Below, in pieces: positions 42,589-52,603 of a stretch of DNA of 64,000 nucleotides. Both the position numbers and the translations under genes were made by a program. Origin of the DNA: Bactrocera neohumeralis (Eukaryota; Arthropoda; Insecta; Diptera; Tephritidae); contig NW_026089622.1 in assembly GCF_024586455.1 (NCBI RefSeq), positions 36,249,859 to 36,313,858 on the forward strand, in the 5' to 3' direction. How positions within the stretch are numbered: position 1 is the stretch's first letter; each line of letters begins with the position of its first letter. Below the pieces are notes generated by a model. That model worked only from the letters and a program-made list of their open reading frames with translations. It had not been told where the DNA came from and did no database searches.

Positions 42589-44688
42589 TCATACCTCTGC
42601 AGTGTCTCCCGACAGCCCTTTTATGAGTTCTTCGTTAGAAACTGAACAAAGAACTGGTGGAACAGTCAAGGTAATAGTCTTCCAGTTAATCATATCGTAA
42701 TAATTATTAGCTTTGAAATTCAGCTTTGGCACTTTATTACATCTAACCCTTCCATTTACAGTGTCAGACTCTGCTTCTCTGGCTGCCAGAAGACGGTCAA
42801 GGGCCAAATTTCTGACTTCTATCCGTTCGTCAGTCATCATACTAAGGAGAATATTTTCTGGAAGGGCAAAGAAAGCATTCTGTTGAATGGATGAATCGAC
42901 AACCTTGCGCAGTTTAGCAGGTAAGTATCTCGACCTTTGAATTGCAGCATAGAGATGGCGCGAGCCATCTTTGATTGAACTGTTGAATCTTATTGAGAAC
43001 CACAAAGGTGAGTAAACTGTAAGTATGTACTTGACCAAAATCTTTATTTCCTTTGTTGGTTTGTCAGTAGAAATGTATAATCTCAGAATTCTATTTGCAC
43101 AGGTGAGCCAGCGAGATTTGCACATATTACCTGGATGCATCGACGCTCAGCTTCTGATATTTTATAGAGATAAGCTTGGTCTGTGCTAAGTTGGGCCGGA
43201 TTAATAACCTCAGAAGGTAATTGGCAGGATGAAAAACTTTCAAATTTGACAACAGGCAACTTCTCACAATCAGGGAGCAGTTTACCTATGTCGCCAGAGA
43301 ATGTATTTGGACTCTTTGAGACACCATCTATGTGTTAGAAGAGAACGAAGTGGAAGTTCGTTGAAATGTAGAAGACAAACAACCCACTGTAATGGCCTAC
43401 CTATTCTTTCTTCTAGTTTCCGAATGATTCCACCTTTCCAACCTGTGTTCGTGTTGGTGCCATCCGCACCGACAACTTCTAGATGTTCCACATCAACTGA
43501 ATTGTCTTGTAAATGTTGCCATATAGCTTGCGTCTCATCCTCAGCTGACCCGGAAGGAGAGGTGACGTGGCCAAAGTAATGACAACCAGGTTCCGCTATA
43601 AGAGAAATATGTTCCTCTTTGACAGTGTAGCGGTAGTACTTTTCACCTTCGCTGACTTGTGTAAGTGTATTGCCTTTGCGGCCGTCAAAATACAGCCCAT
43701 ATACAGAGTCAATACTTTTGGTGTTTTGAAACTTAACTCCAACACGTTTTTTTGCCCGACTAATCTTGCATTTGTCAGTGACAAATCTAGCCTGATCCTC
43801 TGTTATCAAACCTGCTTTTTTGGCATCCAGAAAAGCAGATGAAACAATCAAGGCTGCTCTATCACTTACTCCAAATCTTCGGGCAGCTAAAGCAGTGTGT
43901 TCTAATACTAGTGTGTTTTGATTGGTTTTAGAGGATGGAAGAGAAAATTCATCATCAGCATCGTTTTTGGAAGAATCCATGTGCGACGCACCTACATTGT
44001 TGTCGTCTGTATGAGAGTCTGGCTGATCTGAATGGTCACGTGTTCTAGCTGATACTTTTCTGGTAAGTATTGATGTTGAATGACGTTTTGAAAGCTTTTC
44101 TTTACGTTAATTTTTCTTTCTAATCTTTTTCGTTTCAGGTAGATCAACACTTCCAATGCGACCAATTCTTCTGCTTCTCTGGTCCAAGAGAAATGGTTGT
44201 TCATTGATAGAAACTTTCCTTTCCTTGGGACAAGTGCAAGAAGAGAAATAAATGCATTTACAAGCAGCGATGTCAAATAATTTTCCATCAGAAGAGACAA
44301 AGTCGTCTCTTTTAGAGCTCAAACCTATTGGGTTCCTTAAAAACATTTGTTTAAGAGTCAGAAATTTCTTATGGTATGTGGTGAGCATTAGTACAACTCT
44401 GGTGTGTTAAACTATCGGAATAGATGACTTTTTGAAAGTATTTTCAACCTTTTTTGCAACTATTTCGGTAACCTCTTTATTCCTAGGTTCATAGTTGTCG
44501 CCTCGGAGTCGCCCTATACGAAATCTTTCAAACTGATAACAAAAAAGAACATCCTGGTAAGTAGGTAACTGGGACTCAGGGAGATTGTACGGATATATGC
44601 CAAACACAGGACATTTCTGTCTAAATTTAAATTTAGATACAGACATTTTGAGTTCTGTGTTCTGTTGAGAGAATATAAGTGATAGCAC
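42589..44688 (-). pseudogene. Transposase-like gene of unknown family
   Basis: Four minus-strand segments in order: 44688-44407 (KCPVFGIYPYNLPESQLPTYQDVL), 44388-44107 (a cysteine-rich piece, CKCIYFSSCTCPKER), 43980-43282 (SDRAALIVSSAFLDAKKAGL, then VGADGTNTNTGWKGG and WVVCLLHFNELPLRSL), and 43140-42589 (C-terminal helical part). A single in-frame stop lies near 44115. The D-G-T and CLLHxNELP pattern recurs, to my memory, in uncharacterised insect and cnidarian proteins. The location inside long inverted repeats suggests a transposase, but I cannot identify a DDE triad. Introns may join some segments. Confidence 0.55.
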
Positions 44689-44940
44689 TTGGCGAAATCA
44701 ACGACAAGAGTGAAGGAACTCGATGAAAAAATATTTATGTGGAGTCCAGTCCGAACGTGTCGTATGGCGCAGGGAAATGATTGTAAGTGATAGAACTCGG
44801 CGAAATCACCGACAAGAGTGAAGGAACTCGATGAAAAAAATATTTGTGTGGAGACCTATCCGAACGTGTCCTTTGGCGTAGGTGAATGAATGTGAGTGAT
44901 AGCACTCGGCGAAATCAACGTCAAAAAGTGTGGCTGCAAG
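44679..44940 (-). repeat. Subterminal tandem repeat, period about 109 bp
   Basis: GATAGCACTTGGCGAAATCA-like units start at about 44681, 44789 and 44898. They lie between the transposase-like gene start and the right inverted repeat, where promoter or binding sites would be expected. Confidence 0.85.
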
Positions 44941-45047
44941 CCGATTTTCACCTTGCGCAGTTGCATTGGAATCAGGAAGTACTAAGGCAACTTTTCCACA
45001 CTATTAGAAATCCCGAATCGAAAAAAGTCCGGAATCGACCCACCCTA

Positions 45048-45697
45048 GTGGTTACTATCTGATTTTATCCATTTTCACAGAGTTAAAAGAGGTGTTAAAA
45101 TGACTTCTTCTCAGGAACTTTGTTTGATATAGCTAGTATAGCGGGTTGAAAGATATGTACATTAAACCATTTAGTGGACACGTCCAGTTTTAAAAAAATG
45201 TTTGCCCACAGGTGTCGCTGGATAGCTGAAATCTTCTGTATTTAATTTAATGCTTAGTTATGTCATTTTATAGATTTTCGTTTAATGGTATTTTGTAGGC
45301 GGGGCAATGGTCTGGGGTGCCAAGGAATAAGTGTATCAAGTTTTCTCAAGATATCTCAAATTTTATTCAAATTATCAGTTACACGGACAAGCTGACGGAT
45401 AAAAAGCTCCGAATTCCACAAGCGGTTCATAAATTTAATTAAGCATCAATTTGGTGTGTTATAAAATTACGATTCTCAACCCAAAATATTACGAAGTGTA
45501 AACCCAGTATAATAACAAATAATTTAATTATTTAGGAATAACAATCAAAGTTTAAAGTTGTACTTAATGTAAAGCAACTTCATCGAGCTAATAACGACTG
45601 ACATCATGTATGTGCATAGTCCACTGAATACCAATTATTTGACTTTGTCGTTTGAGATTTTCTTGCTTAGGTTACGAAGTGTGAGATATTGTGACAA
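45048..45697 (+). repeat. Tail segment, left arm of a large inverted duplication
   Basis: About 97% identical over the first 205 bp to the reverse complement of 48869-49546. The content resembles a diverged copy of the dispersed repeat (CCCACAGGTG, GGCGGGGCAATGGTCT and AAGATATCTCAAATTT boxes). Confidence 0.85.
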
Positions 45698-45703
45698 TAT
45701 TGT

Positions 45704-45948
45704 CCTGCGTCCTGTTAGTACAGCTTGGCACACTAACTAAAAAGCTTTCGTTCATGGCGATCTCAAGTCTTGTGATCATGTCTTCATCCGTGATGATTCA
45801 GTCAGATCGTCATGGGACTCTACAAAGTTTTTAGCCGCTCACCTAAGTATTTCGAAGTGGAAATAAAGGAGAATAAAGTTAAAGTTTCCATCAATCGTCT
45901 AAAGGCAGTTTAACACACGCCACCTACGACTCTCTAGGATGAGGGTAC
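45704..45948 (+). pseudogene. C-terminal end of CsRn1-like Pol
   Basis: Continues the integrase text after the composite insertion: AFVHGDLKSCDHVFIRDDSV, then a decayed C-terminal domain. A purine tract AGGATGAGGG at about 45937-45946 lies before the 3' LTR. Confidence 0.7.
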
Positions 45949-46124
45949 TGTGGCAACACCATAAATAATAATTAATTTTTATTTCTCAATACAACCATTT
46001 GTTTTGACATTTTGTTTATCCTTTATTCTATTCTAATGTACGTAGTTTGGACATATTAATAAATTTTCCTTTTTCTACATCAACTGCCAAGCAAGTAGCA
46101 CGTGCCTACCATCGCATTACTACA
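45949..46124 (+). repeat. 3' LTR of the CsRn1-like element
   Basis: TGTGGCAACACC to ATTACTACA, 176 bp. It pairs with 33421-33590. Confidence 0.8.
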
Positions 46125-46236
46125 TACATATGTATATAACCGTCTATCTCGATTAGTTTTAGGTGATACATACAACCGTTAGGTGAACAAAACTACAAGT
46201 ATAATACTCTGTAGCAACTGGTTGCAAGAGTATAAA
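46125..46236 (+). repeat. Dispersed repeat copy 2, 3' end
   Basis: CTCGATTAGTTTTAGGTGAT and GTTGCAAGAGTATAAA match 20590-20690. It completes the copy begun at 32335. Confidence 0.8.
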
Positions 46237-46239
46237 AAC

Positions 46240-46445
46240 GCAGTGAATACCATCGACCAACTACCCTTTTCCCCGGATTTGGCTCCATCTGATTTTTTCT
46301 TGTTCCCCATCTGAAATTTCTGCGCAATTGAAATCCGTTTTCAGTCGATCGAAGAGATAAAAACAAATTCGCTGGAGGAACTGAAGACCATCCCAAAAAG
46401 TGTTTATGAAAAATGTTTCGAGGACTGGAAAATCATTGAAATAAG
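46240..46445 (+). pseudogene. mariner transposase C-terminal fragment
   Basis: FSPDLAPSDFFLFP contains the third catalytic D of the D,D34D triad. After a stop it continues SIEEIKTNSLEELKTIPKSVYEKCFEDWK, the mariner C-terminus. There is nothing mariner-like upstream of it. Confidence 0.8.
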
Positions 46446-46722
46446 TGTTTTACGTCTGGTGGGATTCTTATTTTATGATTAAATAAATATTTTGCACTTT
46501 ATGTACAATTACCAGCTACTTTTTTGTCACATTGTCTTGCTCCTGGTTGTAAAGTTGTGTAACATAGGCGGTATTTTCGCTAGTTGGCGCTGAAAGCGCG
46601 TAGCTTTAGTTTTATTCGTCGCATCGGGTCATACAATACCTTTTTGAAAAGCTCATTTCACGCGTTAACACGTATTGATTGTCGTTTCTTTTAAGTCGTT
46701 CGTGAGTTATAGCGTCGCAAAC

Positions 46723-47016
46723 ATGGAGCAAAATAAAGAGAAAATACGGCATATTTTACAGTACTACTACGATAAAGGCAAAAATGCATCTCAAGCCGCC
46801 AATAAAATTTGTGCAGTTTATGGACCCGATACAGTTTCCATTTCCACCGCACAACGAAAGTTTCAACGTTTTCGTTCTGGTGTAGAGATGGTCGAAGATG
46901 CGCCACGTTTCGGAAGGCCTGCCGTCGAAAATTGCGATAAAGTCGCTGAATTGGTCGAAAGAGACCGGCATAGTAGCAGCCGTAGCATCGGTCAAGAGCT
47001 GGGTATGAGTCATCAA
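46723..47016 (+). pseudogene. mariner transposase N-terminal fragment
   Basis: From ATG: MEQNKEKIRHILQYYYDKGKN, an HTH helix with AANKICAVYG, then STAQRKFQRFRSG and RFGRPAVENCDKV, ending GQELGMSHQ. This is the paired-like DNA-binding region of a SETMAR/Hsmar-type mariner. Homology stops at about 47016; the catalytic part is missing. It lies downstream of a C-terminal fragment (46240), so two deleted copies or a rearrangement are involved. Confidence 0.8.
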
Positions 47017-47345
47017 AAATTCATTTCAATTTCAATAAAAAAAAAAATCAATAAAAATACCGCAAGACTTTTTTGACAACCCATTATTATATTCACTCGC
47101 TTTATAAGTTAAAAAATGCCGAAATATTCTTTAGAAAGCAGAGTTATGCAGTTTGTCCAACATACATATGTATGTGTTCAGTTTTGAAAATTTCCTCTAT
47201 ACTAGTAGACCACATTGTATTATTGTTCTCCTCACTTTCTCGAATTATTTAACTTGAATATTTGAATCAATACGAGTACTTCGGGAACCGAAAGAACACG
47301 ACCGATTTATGCGAAATGTTCAGAGTAGTTTTATATCGTAGTTGA

Positions 47346-48057
47346 CTACGTAGTACACTGTGTAACATCTCGTATATAGTTGTGGTTTTTTAGTTGCTTT
47401 TTCCACTTTATGTATCTGTCTGCAGCTAAAATCTTCTGAACTCTTCTTTTTCCAATTGGGAGATTTAATTTTGCTACTATTTTAGAGGCACTCAAGCGAT
47501 TTTTAGTAGCTTCTTCTTTAATAATATTAACTTGCCGGCGAGTTATCTTGGTATTCCTCCTTGAATTTTTATTGGATATGCCATGAAAATTTCTCACGAC
47601 TTTCTCTGATCTTTTGATTTGCCGGCTAATTGCTCTGTTAGAAAGACCATTTTCCTTCAAAATTTTAATTTGTCTCTTTTCCACATCATTTAAAAACTTT
47701 TGTCTAGCCATTTCAATCACACTGTTGTCAACTGAATATAATCAAATAGAATAAGTGTAAGTGTTAACAAAACTTCACAGAAAAATATTAAAAACACAGA
47801 GAACTTACCGCAAAAACGATAAAAATATGACTGCGGCTAACCAAAGTTCGCACCAATTGTCAGACAATATTCAGATTTTGCTATTTTAGTACCGTTATGC
47901 TCTTGTTTTTATATGCATGCTTACTTTATATGTATATTACCTAGCATTTATATTATATTTTAACTATTGTTTACAAAAACAAATATATTAAAACTGTCGC
48001 GTGTACAGTTATTTTCTTTATAATTCATGAGTGCGGCTAACCAAAATTCGCGCACTG
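47346..48057 (-). mobile_element. Tc3-like element, 5' half
   Basis: The minus-strand end CAGTGCGCGAATTTTGG at 48057 is preceded by TA. A second copy of the TGCGGCTAACCAAAGTTCGCA box lies about 200 bp inside (47832-47852). Tc3 elements likewise have two binding sites per end. The frame at 47720-47346 encodes 124 residues of a bipartite HTH DNA-binding region (NGLSNRAISRQIKRSEKVV, then KNRLSASKIVAKLNLP). The catalytic half and 3' end are absent. Confidence 0.75.
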
Positions 48058-48174
48058 TACAACACACAACATAGCAATGTTACGATCTGTGTAGATGTAG
48101 CTATACTTATTTAAAATGTGTAATCACTTGAATCGTTTTGCAGTCAGGCTTACATCATACGTATGTATGTACAT

Positions 48175-48506
48175 TAGGGTGCACCTTAGCTATACGGGAG
48201 AAAATAATATAGCGTACAGGGCATCACACCCCCCAAAAGTTGCATTAGAGTATAATTATAATTTATAATTTATAATAATTTGGCGATTGGATAATGGGAA
48301 GACGTGCCGCAACGAGGGTAAAGTGACCATGTTATTCAAAATTTGTAAAACATGGTCACTTTACCCTCGTTGCGGCACGTCTTTCCATTATCCAATCGCG
48401 AAAATTTTTTGCAGAACATATTATTATACTCTAATGCAACTTTTGGGGGGGTGTGATGTCCTGTACGCTATATTTTTTTTCTCCCGTATAGCTAAGGTGC
48501 ACCCTA
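48175..48506. mobile_element. Palindromic hAT-type MITE, 332 bp
   Basis: Almost the entire element is one inverted repeat, starting TAGGGTGCACCTTAGC and mirrored at 48506, with a short loop near 48335. It is flanked by a perfect 8-bp duplication ATGTACAT (48167-48174 and 48507-48514), the hAT size. No coding capacity. Confidence 0.9.
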
Positions 48507-48868
48507 ATGTACATGTACATTCGAGTATTGCATACATACAAGTGTATAAAAATTATTCCTTTAGTTTTAATTCCGAACATTTCTGTAGGATATATTTTAT
48601 ATATGTATATATTAAAGAAATACGCATTATTTATTATAGTAAGAAACTTATTTTATTATGTAGATCTAGTAAAACCAACATGCTGTAAAGTTGCATTCGG
48701 TTTGTACAATTACTTAACTTATTTGTTTTATAAGTATATTTAACATGATCTTAATAAATTTCAAATGTACAATTACCTTATTTGCCGTTCAACTGCGACA
48801 GTAGGATATATAGAAAATAGAACTTCATGCAAAACCACCCACACTAAGTACTTATTCGCGTACATTTT
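48507..48868. other. No gene recognised
   Basis: AT-rich; small frames only. Confidence 0.5.
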
Positions 48869-49546
48869 TGTCACAATATCTCACACTGCGTAACCTAAGC
48901 AAGAAAATCTCAAACGACAAAGTCAAATGATTGGTATTCAGTGGACTATGCACATATGTACATGATGTCAGTCGTTATTTGCTCGATGAATTTGCTTTGC
49001 ATTAAGTACAACTTTAAACTTTGATTGTTATTCCTAAATAATTAAATTATTTGTTATTATACTGGGTTTACACTTCGTAAAACAATATTTTAATACAATT
49101 TATAAAATTTTGGGTTGAGAATCGTAATTTTATAACACACCAAATTGATGCTTAATTAAATTTATGAACCGCTTGTGGAATTCGGAGCTTTTTATCCGTC
49201 AGCTTGTCCGTGTAACTGATAATTTGAATAAAATTTGAGATATCTTGAGGAAACTTGATACACTTATTCCTTGGCACCCCAGACCATTGCCCCGCCTACA
49301 AAATACCATTAAACGAAAATCTATAAAATGACATAACTAAGCATTAAATAAAATACAGAAGATCTCAGCAATCCAGCGACACCTGTGGGCAAACATTTTT
49401 TTAAAACTGGACGTGTCCACTAAATGGTTTAATGTACATATCTTTCAACCCGCTATACTAGCTATATCAAACAAAGTTCCTGAGACGAAGTCATTTCAAC
49501 ACCTCTTTTAACTCTGTGAAAATGGATAAAATCAGATAGTAACCAC
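48869..49546 (-). repeat. Tail segment, right arm of the inverted duplication
   Basis: Reverse complement of 45048-45697, closely similar throughout. One 25-30-bp extra stretch lies near 49080-49110. It ends at 49546, at the same point relative to the neighbouring TAGGGTG transposon end as in the left arm. Confidence 0.85.
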
Positions 49547-49935
49547 TAGGGTGGGTCGATTCCGGACTTTTTTCGATTCGGGATTTCTAATAGTGTGGAA
49601 AAGTTGCCTTAGTACTTCCTGATTCCAATACAACTTTTTGTTTTGAGATCGGATTGCATCTTCAACCCCAACTCCGGCCTTGAAATTTCGGAAATTCGCC
49701 TAAAATCGTGAAATTGTCTACCTAGCGCGTGAAATACGCATCTCATGGCAAAATGTATAAAACAAAAGTTATTTGTCACGTCATTTGCTACCGAAATGGT
49801 ATATGTGATCATGGCCGTAGGACGAAAACTATCAAACTATCGCGGTAGTATTTTTCACCTTCGCTGACTTGTGTAAGTGTATTGTCTTTGCGGCTGTCAA
49901 AATACAGCCTATATACAGAGTAAATACTTTCGGGT
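49547..49935. mobile_element. Deleted copy of the 42030 transposon
   Basis: 49547-49840 matches the left end of the 42030 element (TAGGGTGGGTCGATTCC through CATGGCCGTAGGACGAA). It then jumps to about 90 bp that match 43625-43715. The rest is missing. It is joined to the inverted tail arm, but by the opposite transposon end compared with 45047. Confidence 0.8.
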
Positions 49936-50059
49936 TAAATACCAAGCAAAAACCTGAAATGGCGCAAGGTTTTACCAAGTACTTAATTAAAACTGTATAA
50001 ATATTTTGTGTTAATATTTATTTAGGATATTATATTTGTATATGTTCCACATATAGTTT

Positions 50060-50480
50060 CTCTAATCTGATTTCTTGTTTAAAATGTGATTTTGTCACCA
50101 AACTTACAATCATGGCATTCATACTAAAGTATCCTTTGCGCTTATAATAGAAAAACTTTTATTTAGTTGGAGCAGCGATTTTAATATGTGTTCCGTCTAC
50201 ACACAAAATCGCGCTTGAAAATCCGTATTTCTGAAAGAAGTCTCTTTTCGCTTGTATTTTTTCATTGTTTTTGTAAGGGGGGAGATACCTCTAGAATTTT
50301 CAAAAATAAAGTCCCGAAGTTTCATTGGTTTACTCCGCAAATTTTCAAAGAAATCGGCCCCAGAAGCACTGCACTTCATGCAGCGGCTGTATAGGTACCA
50401 AAACTTTGAGGCTCGTTTCCTCGAAAGTAACTTTTTTTATCCGGCCGTCAAAATTGTGAGCGAATTAATTAACTAATTTA
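50060..50480 (-). pseudogene. PIF/Harbinger transposase fragment
   Basis: On the minus strand about 50247-50160 reads FFQKYGFSSAILCVDGTHIKIAAPT, with the first catalytic D of the DDE nuclease in the CVDGTHI context. It is followed by YYKRKGYFSMNAMIV. This pattern is specific to PIF/Harbinger nucleases. Stops interrupt the flanks and no terminal repeats were found. Confidence 0.75.
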
Positions 50481-51199
50481 CGTGAAATAAGGCGTATTTT
50501 ATAGACAATTTTATACTCAAGTGCGTGATAGAGCGCTTCTCCGAGAAAAATGGCATTTGACAGTTGTTTAACTATTTTGACGTCGAAAAACTTTACCTGT
50601 ATACTGTGGCACTTTTTTAAAGCCCAGACCTACATCCCCAATTTTTCGAAATTCTCAAAATCCCTCTATTATACACTTGATAAAAGCTTGTTGATTAAAA
50701 AAAATTAACCTTTTTCGTTTCAGATAAGATGCCGTTGATATTTCCGCCATTTTGTTTTTTTGACATAAAATAATTTTTGTTTTGTTGTTCAATAATATAT
50801 CTTAATACATACTATATATGCAAAAAAATCGGATATGATCTGTTTTTTCTCCCATAATAAAAGTGGAAAAAGTACCTTTTTAGACGCCTTATTTAGGCGA
50901 TAATATTTCATAAACTTGTTTTAGAAAAATAACTTTAATAAAATTTAACTGTGCATTTCTGTGGATTCTCGAACAGTTTTGACCAGTGTAATTTGATAGG
51001 CTTAAAAACCGTCCATTTTCTATAAATTAAAATATAATAATTTGTATATTCAACAAAATTCAAATCCATACTACTTGAACTTTGGTTTTGTTTTATTCAA
51101 TTAATACTGATATAGTAACACTAAAATAACCTTGCAAGTAATAAAAAAATGGCCTTTTTTTCAAATTGCACTGATTTTAGATGCAAAATGGAATAAAAT
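50481..51199. other. No gene recognised
   Basis: AT-rich, many stops. It may be flanking decay of the Harbinger or hAT relics. Confidence 0.45.
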
Positions 51200-52562
51200 T
51201 TATTTAATTTTGCAAAGATCTGATGACGTTCACTATCCTAATTTTACCCGAGATATGAGAGACTGATATGGATATTTATATTTATTCTACTGCCATCATA
51301 TCAAAGGGGTCCGTATTTCAAGAATTTGCTAACCAAATAACGCTGAATCTCGATAATTGCTCTTGAATTACAAGTACGCGGTTTGTTTGGCGCAATATTG
51401 TCTATACAACCTCAACAGTTTCATATTGAAAACTCTAGGATTTCTACTTGTGGCTTTTGGGGTTCATTTGCTGTACTTCTTGAAATACTCCACTTACATC
51501 TAAAATTATACGGTTTTTAAATATGCCAGCTATTGTGGGGTCAGCGTTTAGTGCTTTTAACGGCTTCATTTACTTTAATAACACCTTCAACTATATAAAA
51601 TGTGGAATTCCATCAATTATCGACATTTTGAATTAGTTTTTAAAGTTCTGTACCAGCATTGTTTCGAAAAAAATTTACATTTTTCATTTGTAGAAGTGCT
51701 TTTTCTGAAATGTGTGTAACAATTTGTTTTAATTTTCATGCGCAAAACAACGGAATTAGCGTAGTTTGAGCTCATTTTTCAAGGCACACTTTATATAATT
51801 TGCGTTATCAAAAAGCACTGTCAATATTATTTTATCAAACACCCCCCACTCTGACTTTTTGTTTTTTGCCCGGTTTAATTATTGCCAGTATGTTCCTAAC
51901 TCAATGGACAGCAATTCAGTAATATATGAAAATTTTCTCTAACAATTACAGTTAAACTGCTATGTAACTAACGAGATGTCCAACAAAAGTTGGAACTTTT
52001 GATTTAATTTTTTAGAGACATACTTCCTATAAAGTTCTTGACAACATGCCGACTGGACAGGTCATATGAACGATTTAGCGCTTCAATGAATTGATTAAAT
52101 CCGTTGTCCTCGACAATGCTAAATGGTTGGAAACCCTTGAGATAATAGACAAAGCATCCTCAATTTTGTTTACGTAGAGTAGGTTCTAAAATCTCTTAAT
52201 TAAAATACGAATTTTATGTTTTATTGCATTGTATGAGTACTTACGGGATGTCATTATGTGCATCTGATTTTTCTGTCGTTTGAAATGTAACCCTTGCTGC
52301 TCCTGGAAGCTCCGTTGTTGGACGCTGATTTTACATATGCTGTTTTAAGTTCGAACTCCACGTTTTATATAGTATACGTATTCCTTTTTATGTATCCGTT
52401 TAATTCCTTTGCTTTATAAAATTGCCACATTTCACATCGCTTTTTATTTATTTTACAGGCAATTTTCACAAAATTAATTATTTGAAAACTTTTTTTTAAA
52501 CAACGTTCAACGGAATTAAATAAGATCATTCGCAATGAATAAAAAAGTATTTCAAAATACAT
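51200..52562 (-). pseudogene. Old BED-type hAT transposase relic
   Basis: At 52562-52365 the minus strand has a start with KKRCEMWQFYKAKELNG, a possible BED-like region. About 52130-52010 reads text close to the hAT block VEDNGFxxFIEALxxxYxLxSRHVVK. Further down, scattered short matches suggest the catalytic and C-terminal region, all with stops and frame changes. It is much more decayed than the hAT copies at 35315 and 56461. Confidence 0.45.
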
Positions 52563-52603
52563 TTTCTAACTCGAACTAAAAAATCAAAACACTCAATTTC
52601 TGT

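Larger units (their letters stand above)
42030..45047 (-). mobile_element. Unclassified TIR transposon with 89-bp inverted repeats
   Basis: TAGGGTGGGTCGATTCC at 42030-42118 is mirrored at 44959-45047 with about four mismatches. The termini begin TAGGGTG like the hAT-type MITE at 48175. No target duplication flanks these repeats themselves. The interior carries a multi-part minus-strand gene of a family I cannot name. Confidence 0.75.
42030..45703. mobile_element. Composite DNA transposon insertion, 3674 bp
   Basis: A 7-bp direct repeat CCTGCGT flanks this block (42023-42029 and 45704-45710). Removing the block and one repeat restores the integrase reading of the host gypsy element, so the whole block went in as one piece. 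It consists of an unclassified transposon with 89-bp inverted repeats (42030-45047) plus a 650-bp tail related to the dispersed repeat. Confidence 0.7.
33421..46124 (+). mobile_element. CsRn1-like gypsy element, decayed and triply interrupted
   Basis: Short LTRs (33421-33590 and 45949-46124) share the block TTTGACATTTTG...GCATTACTACA. A TGGTGACCCC primer site fits tRNA-Trp, typical of the CsRn1/Kabuki group. Gag, protease, RT, RNase H and integrase relics follow in gypsy order. Three later insertions split it: a hAT element (35315-37255), an RTE LINE (37891-40938) and a composite DNA transposon (42030-45703). Without these it is about 4.0 kb. All coding parts carry stops. Confidence 0.85.

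Noticed and set aside
48287..48743. Plus-strand frames near the palindromic MITE
   Set aside because: The first runs through the hairpin arm and AT-rich flank; no domain and no codon bias.
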